NCBI RefSeq assembly: GCF_900115555.1
Contig: NZ_FOWX01000001.1
Coordinates: 218,962 to 282,961, forward strand
Length of the DNA stretch: 64,000 bases
Source: Pseudomonas borbori
GTDB lineage: Bacteria > Pseudomonadota > Gammaproteobacteria > Pseudomonadales > Pseudomonadaceae
Direction: 5' to 3'
A program made the position numbers and the translations under genes. The number at the start of each line of letters is the position of its first letter. The stretch's first letter is position 1. Positions 25,783-34,312 of the stretch are shown in pieces. Below the pieces are notes generated by a model. That model worked only from the letters and a program-made list of their open reading frames with translations, did not search any database and had not been told where the DNA came from.

Positions 25783-26424
25783 ATGCTGACTCTATATTCC
25801 TACTGGCGCTCCAGCGCCGCCTACCGGGTGCGTATCGCCTTGAACCTCAAGGGCCTGACCTATGAGCAGGTGCCGGTGCATCTGGTCAAGAACGGCGGCC
25901 AGCAGCACGCGGCCGAGTACCAGGCGCTCAACCCGCAGCAGCTGGTGCCGCTGCTGGTCGATGGCGAGGTCAGGATCGCCCAGTCCCTGGCGATCCTCGA
26001 ATACCTGGATGAGGTCTACCCGGTGCCGGCGTTGCTGCCGGCAGATCCGGCGCAACGGGCCCAGGTGCGCGCGCTGGCGTTGCACATCGCCTGCGAGATC
26101 CATCCGCTGAACAACCTGCGCGTGCTGCAGTACCTGAGCGATCGGCTCGGCGTGGACGAGGAGGCGAAAAATGCCTGGTATCGGCACTGGGTGGATACCG
26201 GCCTGACGGCAGTGGAGCAGGGGCTGGCGGGTTTCGAGGGGCGCCTGTCGCTGGGCCAGCGCCCCGGCTACCTGGAGGCCTGTCTGCTGCCGCAGCTGTA
26301 CAACGCCCGCCGTTTCAACTGTGCGCTGGATGCCTACCCGCGCATCCTCGCCATGGCGGCCCGTTGCGAATCCCTCGAGGCCTTCAGGCAGGCCGCTCCC
26401 GAGGTGCAGCCCGACGCCCCGTGA
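25783..26424 (+). CDS. maiA: Maleylacetoacetate isomerase (zeta-class GST)
   Basis: MaiA isomerises maleylacetoacetate to fumarylacetoacetate with glutathione. The 213 residues have an N-terminal thioredoxin-like domain with the zeta-class motif SYWRSSAAYRVRIALN (catalytic Ser pair) and the glutathione-binding QSLAILEYLDE, then an all-helical C-terminal domain. Its place after hmgA and fah completes the pathway. An intrinsic terminator follows at 26511-26548. Confidence 0.94.
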   Translation: MLTLYSYWRSSAAYRVRIALNLKGLTYEQVPVHLVKNGGQQHAAEYQALNPQQLVPLLVDGEVRIAQSLAILEYLDEVYPVPALLPADPAQRAQVRALALHIACEIHPLNNLRVLQYLSDRLGVDEEAKNAWYRHWVDTGLTAVEQGLAGFEGRLSLGQRPGYLEACLLPQLYNARRFNCALDAYPRILAMAARCESLEAFRQAAPEVQPDAP

Positions 26425-26510
26425 GGCTGGCCGCGGTTGCCTGGTCCGACTGTCTGACTGCGCATGGCTGGATGCGGTGCGCCGGAGGATGGGCCTGCTG
26501 CTGTCATACC

Positions 26511-26548
26511 AAAAAAGGCGCCCGGCCTTGTGTCGCGCGCCTCTTTTT
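26511..26548 (+). terminator. maiA: Intrinsic terminator after maiA
   Basis: AAAAAAGGCGC pairs with GCGCGCCTCTTTTT across a roughly 15-base loop, giving a stem flanked by A and T runs. It lies 87 bases past the maiA stop. The rest of the 455-base gap to the chemoreceptor (26425-26879) shows only the CA motif at 26857-26870. Confidence 0.75.
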
Positions 26549-26856
26549 GTGCGCACCTGATCGAGGCGGACGAGTCTCTGGTGATCGGCAGATCGGCGAA
26601 TAGCCGCCACTTGTCGGTTTTGCTCGGCGGAAAGTCGCCGATACCGGCCCGGGCAAGAGGCGGGGCGCAATCATGGCCCGATTGGCCGTGCATGCCTGGC
26701 CGCCTCTGCCCTAACGGTTCGCGGCAAGCGGTCGACTATAAAAGGTGATAGAGGCAAAAGCTGGCACAAGGGTTGCGATGCTCCAGGCCTGAAAAATCGA
26801 TGCCGTGCACCTGCATGCCAGCCAACCCGCTCCCCGCAGGGCGGTCGGCGTGTCGA

Positions 26857-26871
26857 ATAACAATAATGGAG
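26857..26871 (+). promoter_or_regulatory. CA motif and ribosome-binding site of the chemoreceptor gene
   Basis: AATAACAATAAT (26857-26868) overlaps into GGAG at 26868-26871, 8 bases before the ATG. The AAN repeat pattern suggests Hfq/Crc control of this chemoreceptor, in line with catabolite control of chemotaxis to secondary carbon sources. Confidence 0.45.
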
Positions 26872-26879
26872 TTGTGCTT

Positions 26880-28832
26880 ATGTCCTCTGCCACCCGCCTG
26901 TTCACCAACCTGGCTGTCAGCAAGAAGCTGCTCTGCGGCTTTGCCCTGGTGCTGCTGCTGACCATCGCCGTGACCGCCAGCGGTTTCATCGCGGTCCAGA
27001 GCATCCTGCAAGGGCATAAGCTGACCGGACAGCTGACGGCGGTGAATATGGAAATTCTCCAGGCGCGGCGTCTGGAGCGTACTTTTGCCATCGAACCAAG
27101 CGCCGAGCGTGCCGCGCGGGTGCGCGAGAGCCTGGCGCGCGTGCAGGTGTTGCTGACCCAACTGGAGCAGGGCGCCTCGGCGGCGCAAGCCAGGCACTAT
27201 CAGACCATGCGCCAGGCGCTTGTCGATTACCTGAGCCAGTTCGACAGTTATGTCGACTTGCAGGACAGGGCGCGTCAGGCGCGCCAGGACATGGGCGCTG
27301 CCGCGGTCGAGACGCGCGCTCAGTTCGAGACGCTGGAACTGCAGATGTACGATGCCGTGCGCGAGTTGCGCCTGCAGGGTGACCGGCTGCGCGGCAGCGA
27401 TCCGCTGACCCTGGCGGAAACCGCGTCCGGCATGAGTAAGCGCATGCTCGACCTGCGTGGCCATGAGAGCCTGTACATCATCGACGGTTCGGCCGAGGCG
27501 CTGGAGGAGTGGGCCTACATCGGCGAGGACCTGCACAGTGTTGCCCGCAGCCTGCTGCTGTGGTTGAGCGATGAGCAGAAGGCCGCGATCGAAACGGCCT
27601 TGCAGGCGTTGACCACCTACCAGCGCTCCTTCGGCTATTACCAGCAGGTGCGCGAGCAGAGCCGTACCACTGAAACCGCGATGGTCGAGCGGGCGCGGGC
27701 GGTACTCGCTCTGGCCGAAGCGGCGAAAGTCGGCGAAGAGCAACGCATGGCGGCCGGCAGCCGCCAAGCCATGCTGCTGCTCGCGGCCATGGGCGTGGCG
27801 GCGGTAATTCTCGGCTTGCTGGCCGCCTGGTTGATCACCCGTTCGATCGTCATCCCCTTGCGCCAGAGCGTGGCCTTTGCCCAGCGCATCGCCCAGGGCG
27901 ACCTCAGCCATGACTTGCCGCTCGATCGCCACGACGAACTCGGCCAGTTGCTGGCGGCCATGCAGGGCATGACTGCCAGCCTGCGCAACCTGGTCGGGCG
28001 GATTGGTGGCGGCGTCAGCCAGATCGCCGCGGCGGCCGAGCAGCTGTCGGCGATCACCGCGCAAACCAGCGCCGGGGTGCACAAGCAGCGCCAGGAAACC
28101 GAACAGACCGCCACCGCCATGCACCAGATGGCCGCCACCGTGCAGGAAGTGGCGCAGAACGCCGAGCAGGCGTCCATGGCCGCCCGCGAGGCCGACCGCG
28201 AGGCGCAGCAGGGCAATCGGGTGGTGCAGCAGGCGGTGAGCCAGATCGGCAGTCTGGCGCTGGAGGTCGATCAATCGGCCGCCGCAATCCAGGCGCTGAA
28301 TCAGGAAAGCGCCCGCATCGGCAGCGTATTGGAGGTGATCCGGGCGGTCGCTGAGCAGACCAACCTGCTGGCGCTGAATGCGGCCATCGAGGCGGCCCGG
28401 GCCGGCGATCAGGGCCGCGGCTTCGCCGTGGTCGCCGACGAGGTGCGGGCGCTGGCGCGGCGCACTCACGATTCGACGGAAGAAATCGAAGGCCTGATCG
28501 GCAGCCTGCAGCGCATGGCGGCCGGAGCGGTGGATCAGATGGAAAGCAGCCGTAGCCTGACCCAGGGCACCGTCAGCCTGGCCGATCAGGCGGGCGCTGC
28601 CCTGGGTCGCATCACCCAGGCGGTGAGCACCATCGAACAGATGAACCAGCAGATCGCCGCCGCCGCCGAAGAGCAGAGCGCCGTGGCGGATACCATCAGC
28701 GAAAGCATCACCCGGGTGCGCGACATTGGCGAGCAGAGCGCCACCGCCAGCGAGCAAACCGCCGCCTCCAGCGCCGAACTGGCGCGCCTGGGTGTCGAGT
28801 TGCAGGGTCTGGTGGCGCAGTTCCGTACCTGA
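26880..28832 (+). CDS. Methyl-accepting chemotaxis protein with HBM-type sensor domain
   Basis: The 650 residues comprise TM1 (about 17-38), a roughly 255-residue all-helical periplasmic region resembling the helical bimodular (HBM) domain of P. putida McpS, and TM2 (about 297-318). HAMP follows, then the cytoplasmic signalling hairpin with the conserved tip [41 protein letters not shown] receptors bind TCA intermediates, acetate or purines; the ligand here is not predictable. The start at 26880 is set by GGAG 8 bases upstream. No C-terminal CheR-docking pentapeptide is present. Confidence 0.92.
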   Translation: MSSATRLFTNLAVSKKLLCGFALVLLLTIAVTASGFIAVQSILQGHKLTGQLTAVNMEILQARRLERTFAIEPSAERAARVRESLARVQVLLTQLEQGASAAQARHYQTMRQALVDYLSQFDSYVDLQDRARQARQDMGAAAVETRAQFETLELQMYDAVRELRLQGDRLRGSDPLTLAETASGMSKRMLDLRGHESLYIIDGSAEALEEWAYIGEDLHSVARSLLLWLSDEQKAAIETALQALTTYQRSFGYYQQVREQSRTTETAMVERARAVLALAEAAKVGEEQRMAAGSRQAMLLLAAMGVAAVILGLLAAWLITRSIVIPLRQSVAFAQRIAQGDLSHDLPLDRHDELGQLLAAMQGMTASLRNLVGRIGGGVSQIAAAAEQLSAITAQTSAGVHKQRQETEQTATAMHQMAATVQEVAQNAEQASMAAREADREAQQGNRVVQQAVSQIGSLALEVDQSAAAIQALNQESARIGSVLEVIRAVAEQTNLLALNAAIEAARAGDQGRGFAVVADEVRALARRTHDSTEEIEGLIGSLQRMAAGAVDQMESSRSLTQGTVSLADQAGAALGRITQAVSTIEQMNQQIAAAAEEQSAVADTISESITRVRDIGEQSATASEQTAASSAELARLGVELQGLVAQFRT

Positions 28833-28851
28833 GGGCCTGGCGCGATCCGGG

Positions 28852-28977
28852 GCGGCAGTCCCACTCGGATTGCGCTGCGCTTATCCGGGCTACGAGTGCT
28901 GGAGCCTGGGTGCAGTCGCAGAGCCGTAGCCTGGATGAGCCCCGGCGTAATCTGGGGGCGGCCGCCAACCGACCCTG
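28852..28977. repeat. Degenerate inverted CCGGGCTACG-type repeat
   Basis: CGGATTGCGCTGCGCTTATCCGGGCTACG and, about 50 bases on, a degenerate inverted copy (CGTAGCCTGGATGAGCCCC...) occupy the gap between the chemoreceptor and the convergent hydrolase gene. No gene fits. It resembles the dispersed CGGGCTACG repeats of many gammaproteobacteria. Confidence 0.45.
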
Positions 28978-28998
28978 GCTACGCTCCGCCACACGCCG

Positions 28999-30087
28999 TC
29001 AGCACTCGTCGCGCTCCGCATTGCAGGGCTGCCGGGCGGCGCTGAGCAGGGGCTTGCCCAGTTCGTTGGCCCAGACCGTCAGGGGCACCTGCAGATCCGG
29101 CTGCCAGATGCGCCGCCACAGCACCTGCAAGCGTGTCAGATCGACCAGGCCCGACGGCCAGCGATCGATCCGCTCGTGAACCCGCCATTCGCCGTCGTGC
29201 TTGATGGCGAAGTCGAAGCGGAACGGGTGCACGCCGGTCATGCCCAGGCGTATATCGGTGACCACCAGGTGCTCGCCGATCTGGTCGTAGCGCAGCACCC
29301 CGTCGGTGAACCAGGCCAGGCGCTGGTGCGCGGCCGAGTCCGCGAGTACCTCGGCCAGCGCAGTGCCGCGCGGCAGGCGGCTGAGTTGCGGTGGTTGCTG
29401 GTCGAACCAGCCGACCAGGGCCTCGTGATAATACGCGCCATCCAGCACTATCACGCGCCAGAGCAGGCTGTTGAGTGGCGTCGGGGTGCTGAACAGCGCC
29501 TCGGCCTGGATGCCCTGGCGAGCCAGTTGCGCCTCGACGCGCTGCTCGGCCATGGACTTGCCGGCCAGGGTCGAACCCAGATACAGGGTCGACAGGGCCA
29601 GGGCGATGAGCGGCGCCTTGGCCGCTTTGTCGCGCAGGCCGAAGGCCAGCCCAAGCAGCACCGCGATGGCCAGGGGGGCGGTGTAGAGCGGGTCGATGAT
29701 GAAGATGCTCGACCAAGCCGTGGGCGTCGGCATCAGCGGCCAGAACAGCTGGGTGCCGTAACTGGTGAAGCTGTCCAGCAGCGGGTGGGTCAGTAGTATC
29801 AGGGCCAGGGTGGCGAACAGGCGTCGCGACGAGTAGCCCGGATGCGGGTGCAGGCGCCGCACCAGCCAGGTCAGCAGCAGCGTCACGCCGAAGAGAACGA
29901 ACAGCGAATGGGTGAAGCCGCGGTGGTAGGTCATCTCAGCCACGGCATCGCCGTAATCGATCACCACATCGAGATCGGGCAGGGTGCCAAGCATGGCGCC
30001 ATACAGCAGCGCCTTGCGCCCCTGCCAGCGGCCGAGCAATGCGCCCTGGATGCTGGCGCCGAGCACTGCCTGGGTGATGGAGTCCAT
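28999..30087 (-). CDS. DUF457/YdjM-type membrane-bound metal-dependent hydrolase
   Basis: The 362-residue protein begins with MDSITQAVLGASIQGALLG and then DLDVVIDYGD and HRGFTHSLFVL, the His/Asp metal-site motifs of the DUF457 family. Four or five membrane segments fill residues 60-180, followed by a soluble C-terminal region of about 150 residues. Relatives are described as membrane-bound hydrolases, some LexA-controlled; the substrate is unknown. It is monocistronic. Confidence 0.85.
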   Translation of the reverse strand: MDSITQAVLGASIQGALLGRWQGRKALLYGAMLGTLPDLDVVIDYGDAVAEMTYHRGFTHSLFVLFGVTLLLTWLVRRLHPHPGYSSRRLFATLALILLTHPLLDSFTSYGTQLFWPLMPTPTAWSSIFIIDPLYTAPLAIAVLLGLAFGLRDKAAKAPLIALALSTLYLGSTLAGKSMAEQRVEAQLARQGIQAEALFSTPTPLNSLLWRVIVLDGAYYHEALVGWFDQQPPQLSRLPRGTALAEVLADSAAHQRLAWFTDGVLRYDQIGEHLVVTDIRLGMTGVHPFRFDFAIKHDGEWRVHERIDRWPSGLVDLTRLQVLWRRIWQPDLQVPLTVWANELGKPLLSAARQPCNAERDEC

Positions 30088-30293
30088 CGTTTAGTCGTCC
30101 GTCTTGTCGAGATGCTTAGGTTACATCGCCAGCAGTTGCCGCTGTTGTGCGGAAATCCCAAGCAACGATTTTGCCTGGGATGGGCCTGGGGCTAAGTCGG
30201 CAGAGGCTGTGAAACTATCGATGGTCATTGCGAGGCTGCCTCCTGGCGTGCCTGGGTATATCCTGACTGCCCTTTGTGCCGAAGCCCTTTGCC

Positions 30294-30707
30294 ATGCTGG
30301 TTATTTCCAACAGCGTTCACCTGCCCGACGCTGAAATCGAGTTGACCGCCATCCGTGCGCAAGGCGCCGGTGGGCAGAACGTCAACAAGGTCTCCAGCGC
30401 CGTGCACCTGCGTTTCGACAGCCAGGCCTCATCCTTGCCGCCGTTCTACAAGGAGCGTCTGCTGGCGCTACGCGACAGTCGCATCACCGCCGAGGGGGTG
30501 GTGATCATCAAGGCCCAGCAATACCGCACCCAGGAGCAGAACCGCGCCGATGCCCTGGAGCGCCTGGCCGAGTTGATCCGCAATGCCGGCAAGACCGAGA
30601 AGGCCCGGCGGCCGACCAAACCAACCCTGGGCTCGAAGAAGCGCCGCCTGGAAGGCAAGAGCAAGCGCGGGACGATCAAGGCGGGACGCGGCAAGGTGGA
30701 TTTTTAG
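30294..30707 (+). CDS. arfB: Alternative ribosome-rescue factor ArfB (YaeJ)
   Basis: ArfB hydrolyses peptidyl-tRNA on ribosomes stalled at the end of non-stop mRNA. The 137-residue protein has the release-factor GGQ motif at residues 26-28 (RAQGAGGQNVNKVSSAVHLRF) and a basic C-terminal tail (KKRRLEGKSKRGTIKAGRGKVDF) that enters the empty mRNA channel. The start at 30294 (MLVISNSVHLP) matches the family; an in-frame ATG six codons earlier is less likely. Confidence 0.95.
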   Translation: MLVISNSVHLPDAEIELTAIRAQGAGGQNVNKVSSAVHLRFDSQASSLPPFYKERLLALRDSRITAEGVVIIKAQQYRTQEQNRADALERLAELIRNAGKTEKARRPTKPTLGSKKRRLEGKSKRGTIKAGRGKVDF

Positions 30708-30732
30708 CGGGCGACCTTTTCTGGCTAATACT

Positions 30733-30764
30733 CGGCGGTCCGGCGGTCCGGCGGTCCGGCGGCC
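30733..30764. repeat. Four tandem copies of an 8-base unit
   Basis: CGGCGGTC is repeated three times exactly, then once as CGGCGGCC, directly after arfB and just before the hairpin at 30774-30795. The short unit makes it a likely site of copy-number change by slippage. Confidence 0.85.
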
Positions 30765-30773
30765 GCGGTAGAC

Positions 30774-30795
30774 GAGCGTTTTTTCACAAACGCTC
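30774..30795. terminator. Hairpin between arfB and the CDF gene
   Basis: GAGCGTTT-TTTCAC-AAACGCTC is a perfect 8-bp stem with the same TTTCAC loop as the hairpin at 251-270. It sits between two convergent genes. It lacks a trailing T-run on either side outside the stem, so its terminator role is only likely. Confidence 0.5.
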
Positions 30796-30827
30796 ACCGG
30801 CCAGTTGGAGAGGTATCGCGCAGCCGC

Positions 30828-31469
30828 TCAAGTCACGGCCTTGGCCTCGGCTTCCTCGGCCAGCTCCTGGCGCGCATGGCGCATCACCTGATAGGACGCA
30901 GTGACCGCCAGGCCGGCCATGAGGCTGGCCACCAGCAGGTCCGGCCAGGCGCTGCCGGTGCCGAATACGCCGAGGGCGGCCAGCAGCACGGCGATATTGC
31001 CGAGGGCGTCGTTGCGCGAGCACAGCCAGACACTGCGCATATTGCTGTCGCCCTCGCGGTAGGCGTAGAGCAGGGCGGCCACGCCGACGTTGGCGAGCAG
31101 GGCCAGGCTGCCGACCAGTCCCATGGTGGGGGCGTCGGGCACCTGGCCGCTGAGCAGGTGCCAGATCGCTGCGATCAGCACGCCGACGCCGAATACCAGC
31201 ATGCACAGGGCCTTGAACAGCGAGGCTCTGGCGCGCAGGGTCAGGCTCATGCCCAGCACCGCCAGGCTGATGCCGTAGTTGGCGGCATCGCCGAGAAAGT
31301 CCAGCGAATCCGCCAGCAGCGACACCGAATCGGCGCGTATGCCGGCAATGATTTCCACGCCGAACATGCCCAGGTTGACTACCAGCGCGGCCCAGAGAAT
31401 CTTGCGGTAGCGCTTGCTGAGACGGGTGGTTGCACGGCTCGATGCGGGGTTGCAGCAATTGGCGCCCAT
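30828..31469 (-). CDS. Short CDF-family metal exporter
   Basis: The 213 residues form six membrane segments of the cation diffusion facilitator fold but lack the usual C-terminal cytoplasmic domain (typical length about 300). The metal site is unusual: TM2 has D-x3-D (SLDFLGDAANY) and TM5 has C-x3-D (LCSRNDALGN) where His-x3-Asp is common. The N-terminus MGANCCNPAS offers a Cys pair. It faces a MerR-type regulator across a MerR-spaced promoter, so metal-induced efflux, probably of zinc, cadmium, lead or mercury, is inferred. Confidence 0.85.
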   Translation of the reverse strand: MGANCCNPASSRATTRLSKRYRKILWAALVVNLGMFGVEIIAGIRADSVSLLADSLDFLGDAANYGISLAVLGMSLTLRARASLFKALCMLVFGVGVLIAAIWHLLSGQVPDAPTMGLVGSLALLANVGVAALLYAYREGDSNMRSVWLCSRNDALGNIAVLLAALGVFGTGSAWPDLLVASLMAGLAVTASYQVMRHARQELAEEAEAKAVT

Positions 31470-31499
31470 GTAGGCTTCTCCTGGAAGGGTATGGGCAGT

Positions 31500-31530
31500 A
31501 CGCTAAATCCTGTAGTCACTACGGAGTCAA
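31500..31530 (-). promoter_or_regulatory. MerR-type promoter/operator of the CDF gene
   Basis: On the minus strand TTGACT (31530-31525) and TAGCGT (31505-31500) are separated by 19 bases, the overlong spacing typical of MerR-activated promoters. The spacer carries the dyad CTCCGTAGTGACTACAGGA, close to mer, cadR and pbrR operators. The ribosome-binding site of the divergent merR-like gene (GGAG, 31523-31526) lies inside the operator. Confidence 0.85.
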
Positions 31531-31533
31531 GCT

Positions 31534-31965
31534 ATGAGTAAGCCGCTGACCATCAGTGGGTTGAGCCGCGCGAGCGGGGTCAACCTGGAGACCATTCGCT
31601 TCTACGAACGCAGTGAACTGCTGCCGCCGCCCAGGCGCAGCGCCTCAGGCTATCGGCATTACCAAGAGGCCGATATCCGCCTGCTGCGCTTTATCCGCCG
31701 CGGCCGCGAACTGGGTTTCAGCCTGGAGGAGATTCGCACCTTGCTCGGCCTGGCCGCCCAGCCCCACAGCCCCTGCGCGGAAGCCGACCAGTTGGTGCAA
31801 GCGCATTTGCTGACCATCGAGGCGCGGATTCGCGACCTGCAGAAGATGAAAACGGAGCTGAGCAAACTCGCCGGCTGTACCAGCGCCGAGGCCGAGCACT
31901 GCCGCTTGCTGGAGGCGCTGGACAGCCGCGATTGCTGTGCCGGCGGGGGCACTCAGGCGGGCTGA
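31534..31965 (+). CDS. MerR-family metal-responsive regulator
   Basis: The 143-residue protein has an N-terminal winged helix (SGLSRASGVNLETIRFYERSELLPPPRRS), a long dimerisation helix and a metal-binding C-terminus. Candidate ligands are C81, C115, C123 and a CC pair at 134-135, with H122. This pattern resembles the CadR/PbrR/ZntR branch rather than CueR. It is divergent from the CDF exporter, whose promoter has the 19-base spacer this family untwists. The metal cannot be fixed from sequence. Confidence 0.9.
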   Translation: MSKPLTISGLSRASGVNLETIRFYERSELLPPPRRSASGYRHYQEADIRLLRFIRRGRELGFSLEEIRTLLGLAAQPHSPCAEADQLVQAHLLTIEARIRDLQKMKTELSKLAGCTSAEAEHCRLLEALDSRDCCAGGGTQAG

Positions 31966-32136
31966 GCGCTGGCCCGGTTTGCCCACCCGTGCCGCAGAGC
32001 GCATCCGCATCGTCGGGCGCTTGTCAGGCCAGCAGGGCAATGGCCATGGCGGGGACACTGAGGTGCGCAGTGTCGTCTGGCTACTCATGCGCAAAATCAG
32101 AGTTTAGGCGCCAAGATATTTGACTAATATGCACGA

Positions 32137-33042
32137 ATGAAAACGACCCTCGATGAATTGCTGGCCTTTGTCAGCGTGGTGGACAGCGGCTCTATCAGCG
32201 CCGCGGCCGAACACCTGGCGCAGACCGCTTCCGGTGTCAGTCGCGCCTTGAGCCGGCTGGAAGACAAGCTGGATGTCACCCTGTTGCGCCGTACCACCCG
32301 GCGTCTGGAGCTGACCGAGGAGGGCCAGGCCTTTCTCGCCCAGGCGCGCAAGATCCTCGATGCGGTCGAGGACGCCGAAGAGCAGATGAAGGTGCGTCGG
32401 CAGAAGCCCGCCGGGCGTCTGCGGGTGAATGCCGCCGCGCCTTTCATGCTGCATGCCGTGGTGCCGCTGATCGCAGGCTTTCGCAAGCAATACCCGCAGA
32501 TCCAGCTGGAGCTGCACAGCAGCGATCAGATCATCGATCTGCTCGAGCAGCGTACCGATGTCGCCATCCGCATCGGTGCGTTGCGCGATTCGACCCTGCA
32601 TGCGCGCGCGCTGGGCAGCAACCGCCTGCGCATCCTCGCCAGCCCGGCCTACCTCGAGGCTCATGGCACGCCGCAAAGCGTCGAATCGTTGCGCGAGCAC
32701 AGTCTGCTCGGTTTCACCCAGCCGGACAGCCTCAACCAGTGGCCGCTGCGCCATCCGCTCGGCGATGCCCTGGCGATCAGCCCGAGCCTGCAGGCTTCCA
32801 GCGGTGAAACCCTGCGCCAGTTGGCCCTGGCCGGTGCCGGCATCGTCTGTCTGGCCGACTTCATGACCCGCGCCGACCGCGCCCGCGGCGAGCTGGTGCA
32901 GATCCTGACGCCGCACACGGTCGAGGTGCGCCAGCCGATTCATGCGGTCTATTACCGCAACACCGCGCTGACTTCGCGCATCACCTGCTTTCTCGATTAT
33001 CTGAATGACCGCTTGGGCGACCAGGCGGATCAGCCGGTGTAG
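32137..33042 (+). CDS. LysR-family transcriptional regulator
   Basis: The 301 residues comprise a winged helix-turn-helix (ELLAFVSVVDSGSISAAAEHLAQTASGVSRALSRLEDKL) and an effector-binding domain from about 90 (GRLRVNAAAPFMLHAVVPLIAGF). The pattern DVAIRIGALRDSTLHARALG is typical of the DsdC/AaeR-like group. Its stop overlaps the convergent DoxX gene by 13 bases. There is no divergent partner, so the target is unknown. The 171-base region before it (31966-32136) shows no gene. Confidence 0.9.
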   Translation: MKTTLDELLAFVSVVDSGSISAAAEHLAQTASGVSRALSRLEDKLDVTLLRRTTRRLELTEEGQAFLAQARKILDAVEDAEEQMKVRRQKPAGRLRVNAAAPFMLHAVVPLIAGFRKQYPQIQLELHSSDQIIDLLEQRTDVAIRIGALRDSTLHARALGSNRLRILASPAYLEAHGTPQSVESLREHSLLGFTQPDSLNQWPLRHPLGDALAISPSLQASSGETLRQLALAGAGIVCLADFMTRADRARGELVQILTPHTVEVRQPIHAVYYRNTALTSRITCFLDYLNDRLGDQADQPV

Positions 33043-33536
33043 CCATAGCGCCGGGCAATCAGCCGGTCGATGGCCAGCAGCCCCGGGCCCTTGGCCACCA
33101 ACAGCAGCAACACGGCCGCCCAGACCCCGTGGGTCGGGTAGGCATCCGGGTAGACGAACAGCTGAATGACCAGGGTCATGCCGAACAGGGCCAGGGCGGA
33201 GAAGCGGGTGGCCAGGCCGAGCAGGATCAGCAGCGGGAACAGGTGCTCGCTGAAGGCGGCCAGCTGCGCGGCCAGTGCCGGCGCCAGCAGCGGCAGCTGG
33301 TACTCATATTCGAACAACGGCACGGCCGAGGCGGAGAGCCTGGGCAGGCCGAACTCGAAAGTCCCGGTGACGATATCGATGGCCAGGCCTTCGATCTTGG
33401 TCTGCCCGGACTTCCAGAAGGTCGCGGCAATCGAGAAGCGTGCGAGCAAGGCGATCAGGCTGTAGGGGATCAGCTGGCACAGGTCGATCGCGCGGGCGAT
33501 CAGGCGAGCGGGGGTGGTCAGGGCATGGGTGGTCAT
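33030..33536 (-). CDS. DoxX-family membrane protein of the bufferin operon
   Basis: The 168-residue protein has four hydrophobic segments of the DoxX family (ARFSIAATFWKSGQTKIEGL, EHLFPLLILLGLATRFSALALFGM, YPTHGVWAAVLLLLV). It overlaps the upstream DUF2063 gene by 4 bases and is the last gene of the RiPP operon. DoxX proteins often end such clusters and may supply electrons or quinone-linked redox at the membrane; the exact role is unknown. The start at 33536 is chosen over longer frames with no family similarity. Confidence 0.85.
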   Translation of the reverse strand: MTTHALTTPARLIARAIDLCQLIPYSLIALLARFSIAATFWKSGQTKIEGLAIDIVTGTFEFGLPRLSASAVPLFEYEYQLPLLAPALAAQLAAFSEHLFPLLILLGLATRFSALALFGMTLVIQLFVYPDAYPTHGVWAAVLLLLVAKGPGLLAIDRLIARRYGYTG

Positions 33537-34312
33537 GGCAGTGGCCTTTGCGTGTCGTATGCACAATGGGTGATGGCACCTGCGCGCAGCAAGTGGGCCA
33601 GGCAGGCGCCGAGGTCGAACGCCGGATCGCACGCCAGCGCCAGCTGCGTGGCGGCGCCCAGCGGCCGGCCTTGGAGTAGAGCCTGGATCAACACCGCGTC
33701 GCCTGAGCGGATGCCGAGCACTTCGACTTCCAGGCCGTTGCGCAGCACCAGGGCGCATTGCGCCTGGTCGAGGTCGACCTCGGCCAGCGTCAGCGCGCCC
33801 TGGTGGGCGGCCCACAGCGAGACCACCGCGAAGGCCGAATCGAGCAGGCCGAGCGCCGGCTGCAGGCGCAGCAGCAGGCTGGCGAGGCGCTCCGGTGCCG
33901 CCAGGGCCGTGGCCAGCGCATCCGCGTCCAGGGGCGCGGCGTCGGCCGCGTGGTAGGCGCGGATGCGCAGTAGTTCGAGACGCGCCACGTCCGCCAGGTA
34001 GGGCAGGCTGGCGGCCGGGGCGAAGCCCTGGATAAACGCCGGGAAGTCGGCGCCGTAGTCGGCGAGGATGCGCGTGCGCGGCGGCGAGTGACGCACGTAG
34101 ACGGCCGCCATGGCGCGGAAGAACGTCTCGCCCACCAGTTGCTGCACCACCGGAAAACTGGCGGCCAGGGCGTCGATCAGTGAACTCAGGACGTTGTTGC
34201 GGTAGACGGCGAAGCGCGCCGCCGGGTCCGAGCCGTTCCAGGTTTTCAAATCTGCCGGGCAGTCACGCTCGGGATCGAGCAGGGCCGCGACAAACTCCGC
34301 TTGGCTGTTCAT
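33533..34312 (-). CDS. DUF2063 (HvfC/BufC-type) partner protein
   Basis: The 259 residues carry the N-terminal helical DUF2063 domain ([19 protein letters not shown], then [28 protein letters not shown] and RFFRAM-like FFRAMAAVY). The C-terminal part resembles a peptide-binding wing. In MNIO clusters this protein delivers the precursor peptide to the DUF692 enzyme, like MbnC with MbnB. It overlaps the DUF692 stop and the DoxX start by 4 bases each, so the genes are tightly coupled. Confidence 0.88.
   Translation of the reverse strand: MNSQAEFVAALLDPERDCPADLKTWNGSDPAARFAVYRNNVLSSLIDALAASFPVVQQLVGETFFRAMAAVYVRHSPPRTRILADYGADFPAFIQGFAPAASLPYLADVARLELLRIRAYHAADAAPLDADALATALAAPERLASLLLRLQPALGLLDSAFAVVSLWAAHQGALTLAEVDLDQAQCALVLRNGLEVEVLGIRSGDAVLIQALLQGRPLGAATQLALACDPAFDLGACLAHLLRAGAITHCAYDTQRPLP

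Noticed and set aside
26637..26643. GCCGATA, resembling a sigma-28 (FliA) -10 upstream of the chemoreceptor
   Set aside because: No TAAA-type -35 was found 15 bases upstream, and it lies about 240 bases before the start codon.
26736..28757. 673-codon minus-strand ORF opposite the chemoreceptor
   Set aside because: Antisense to an unmistakable MCP; the protein is His/Gln/Leu-rich without a family pattern.
30733..30764. Possible CRISPR-like array
   Set aside because: The 8-base units are contiguous without spacers, so this is a simple tandem repeat. No cas genes are present in the window.
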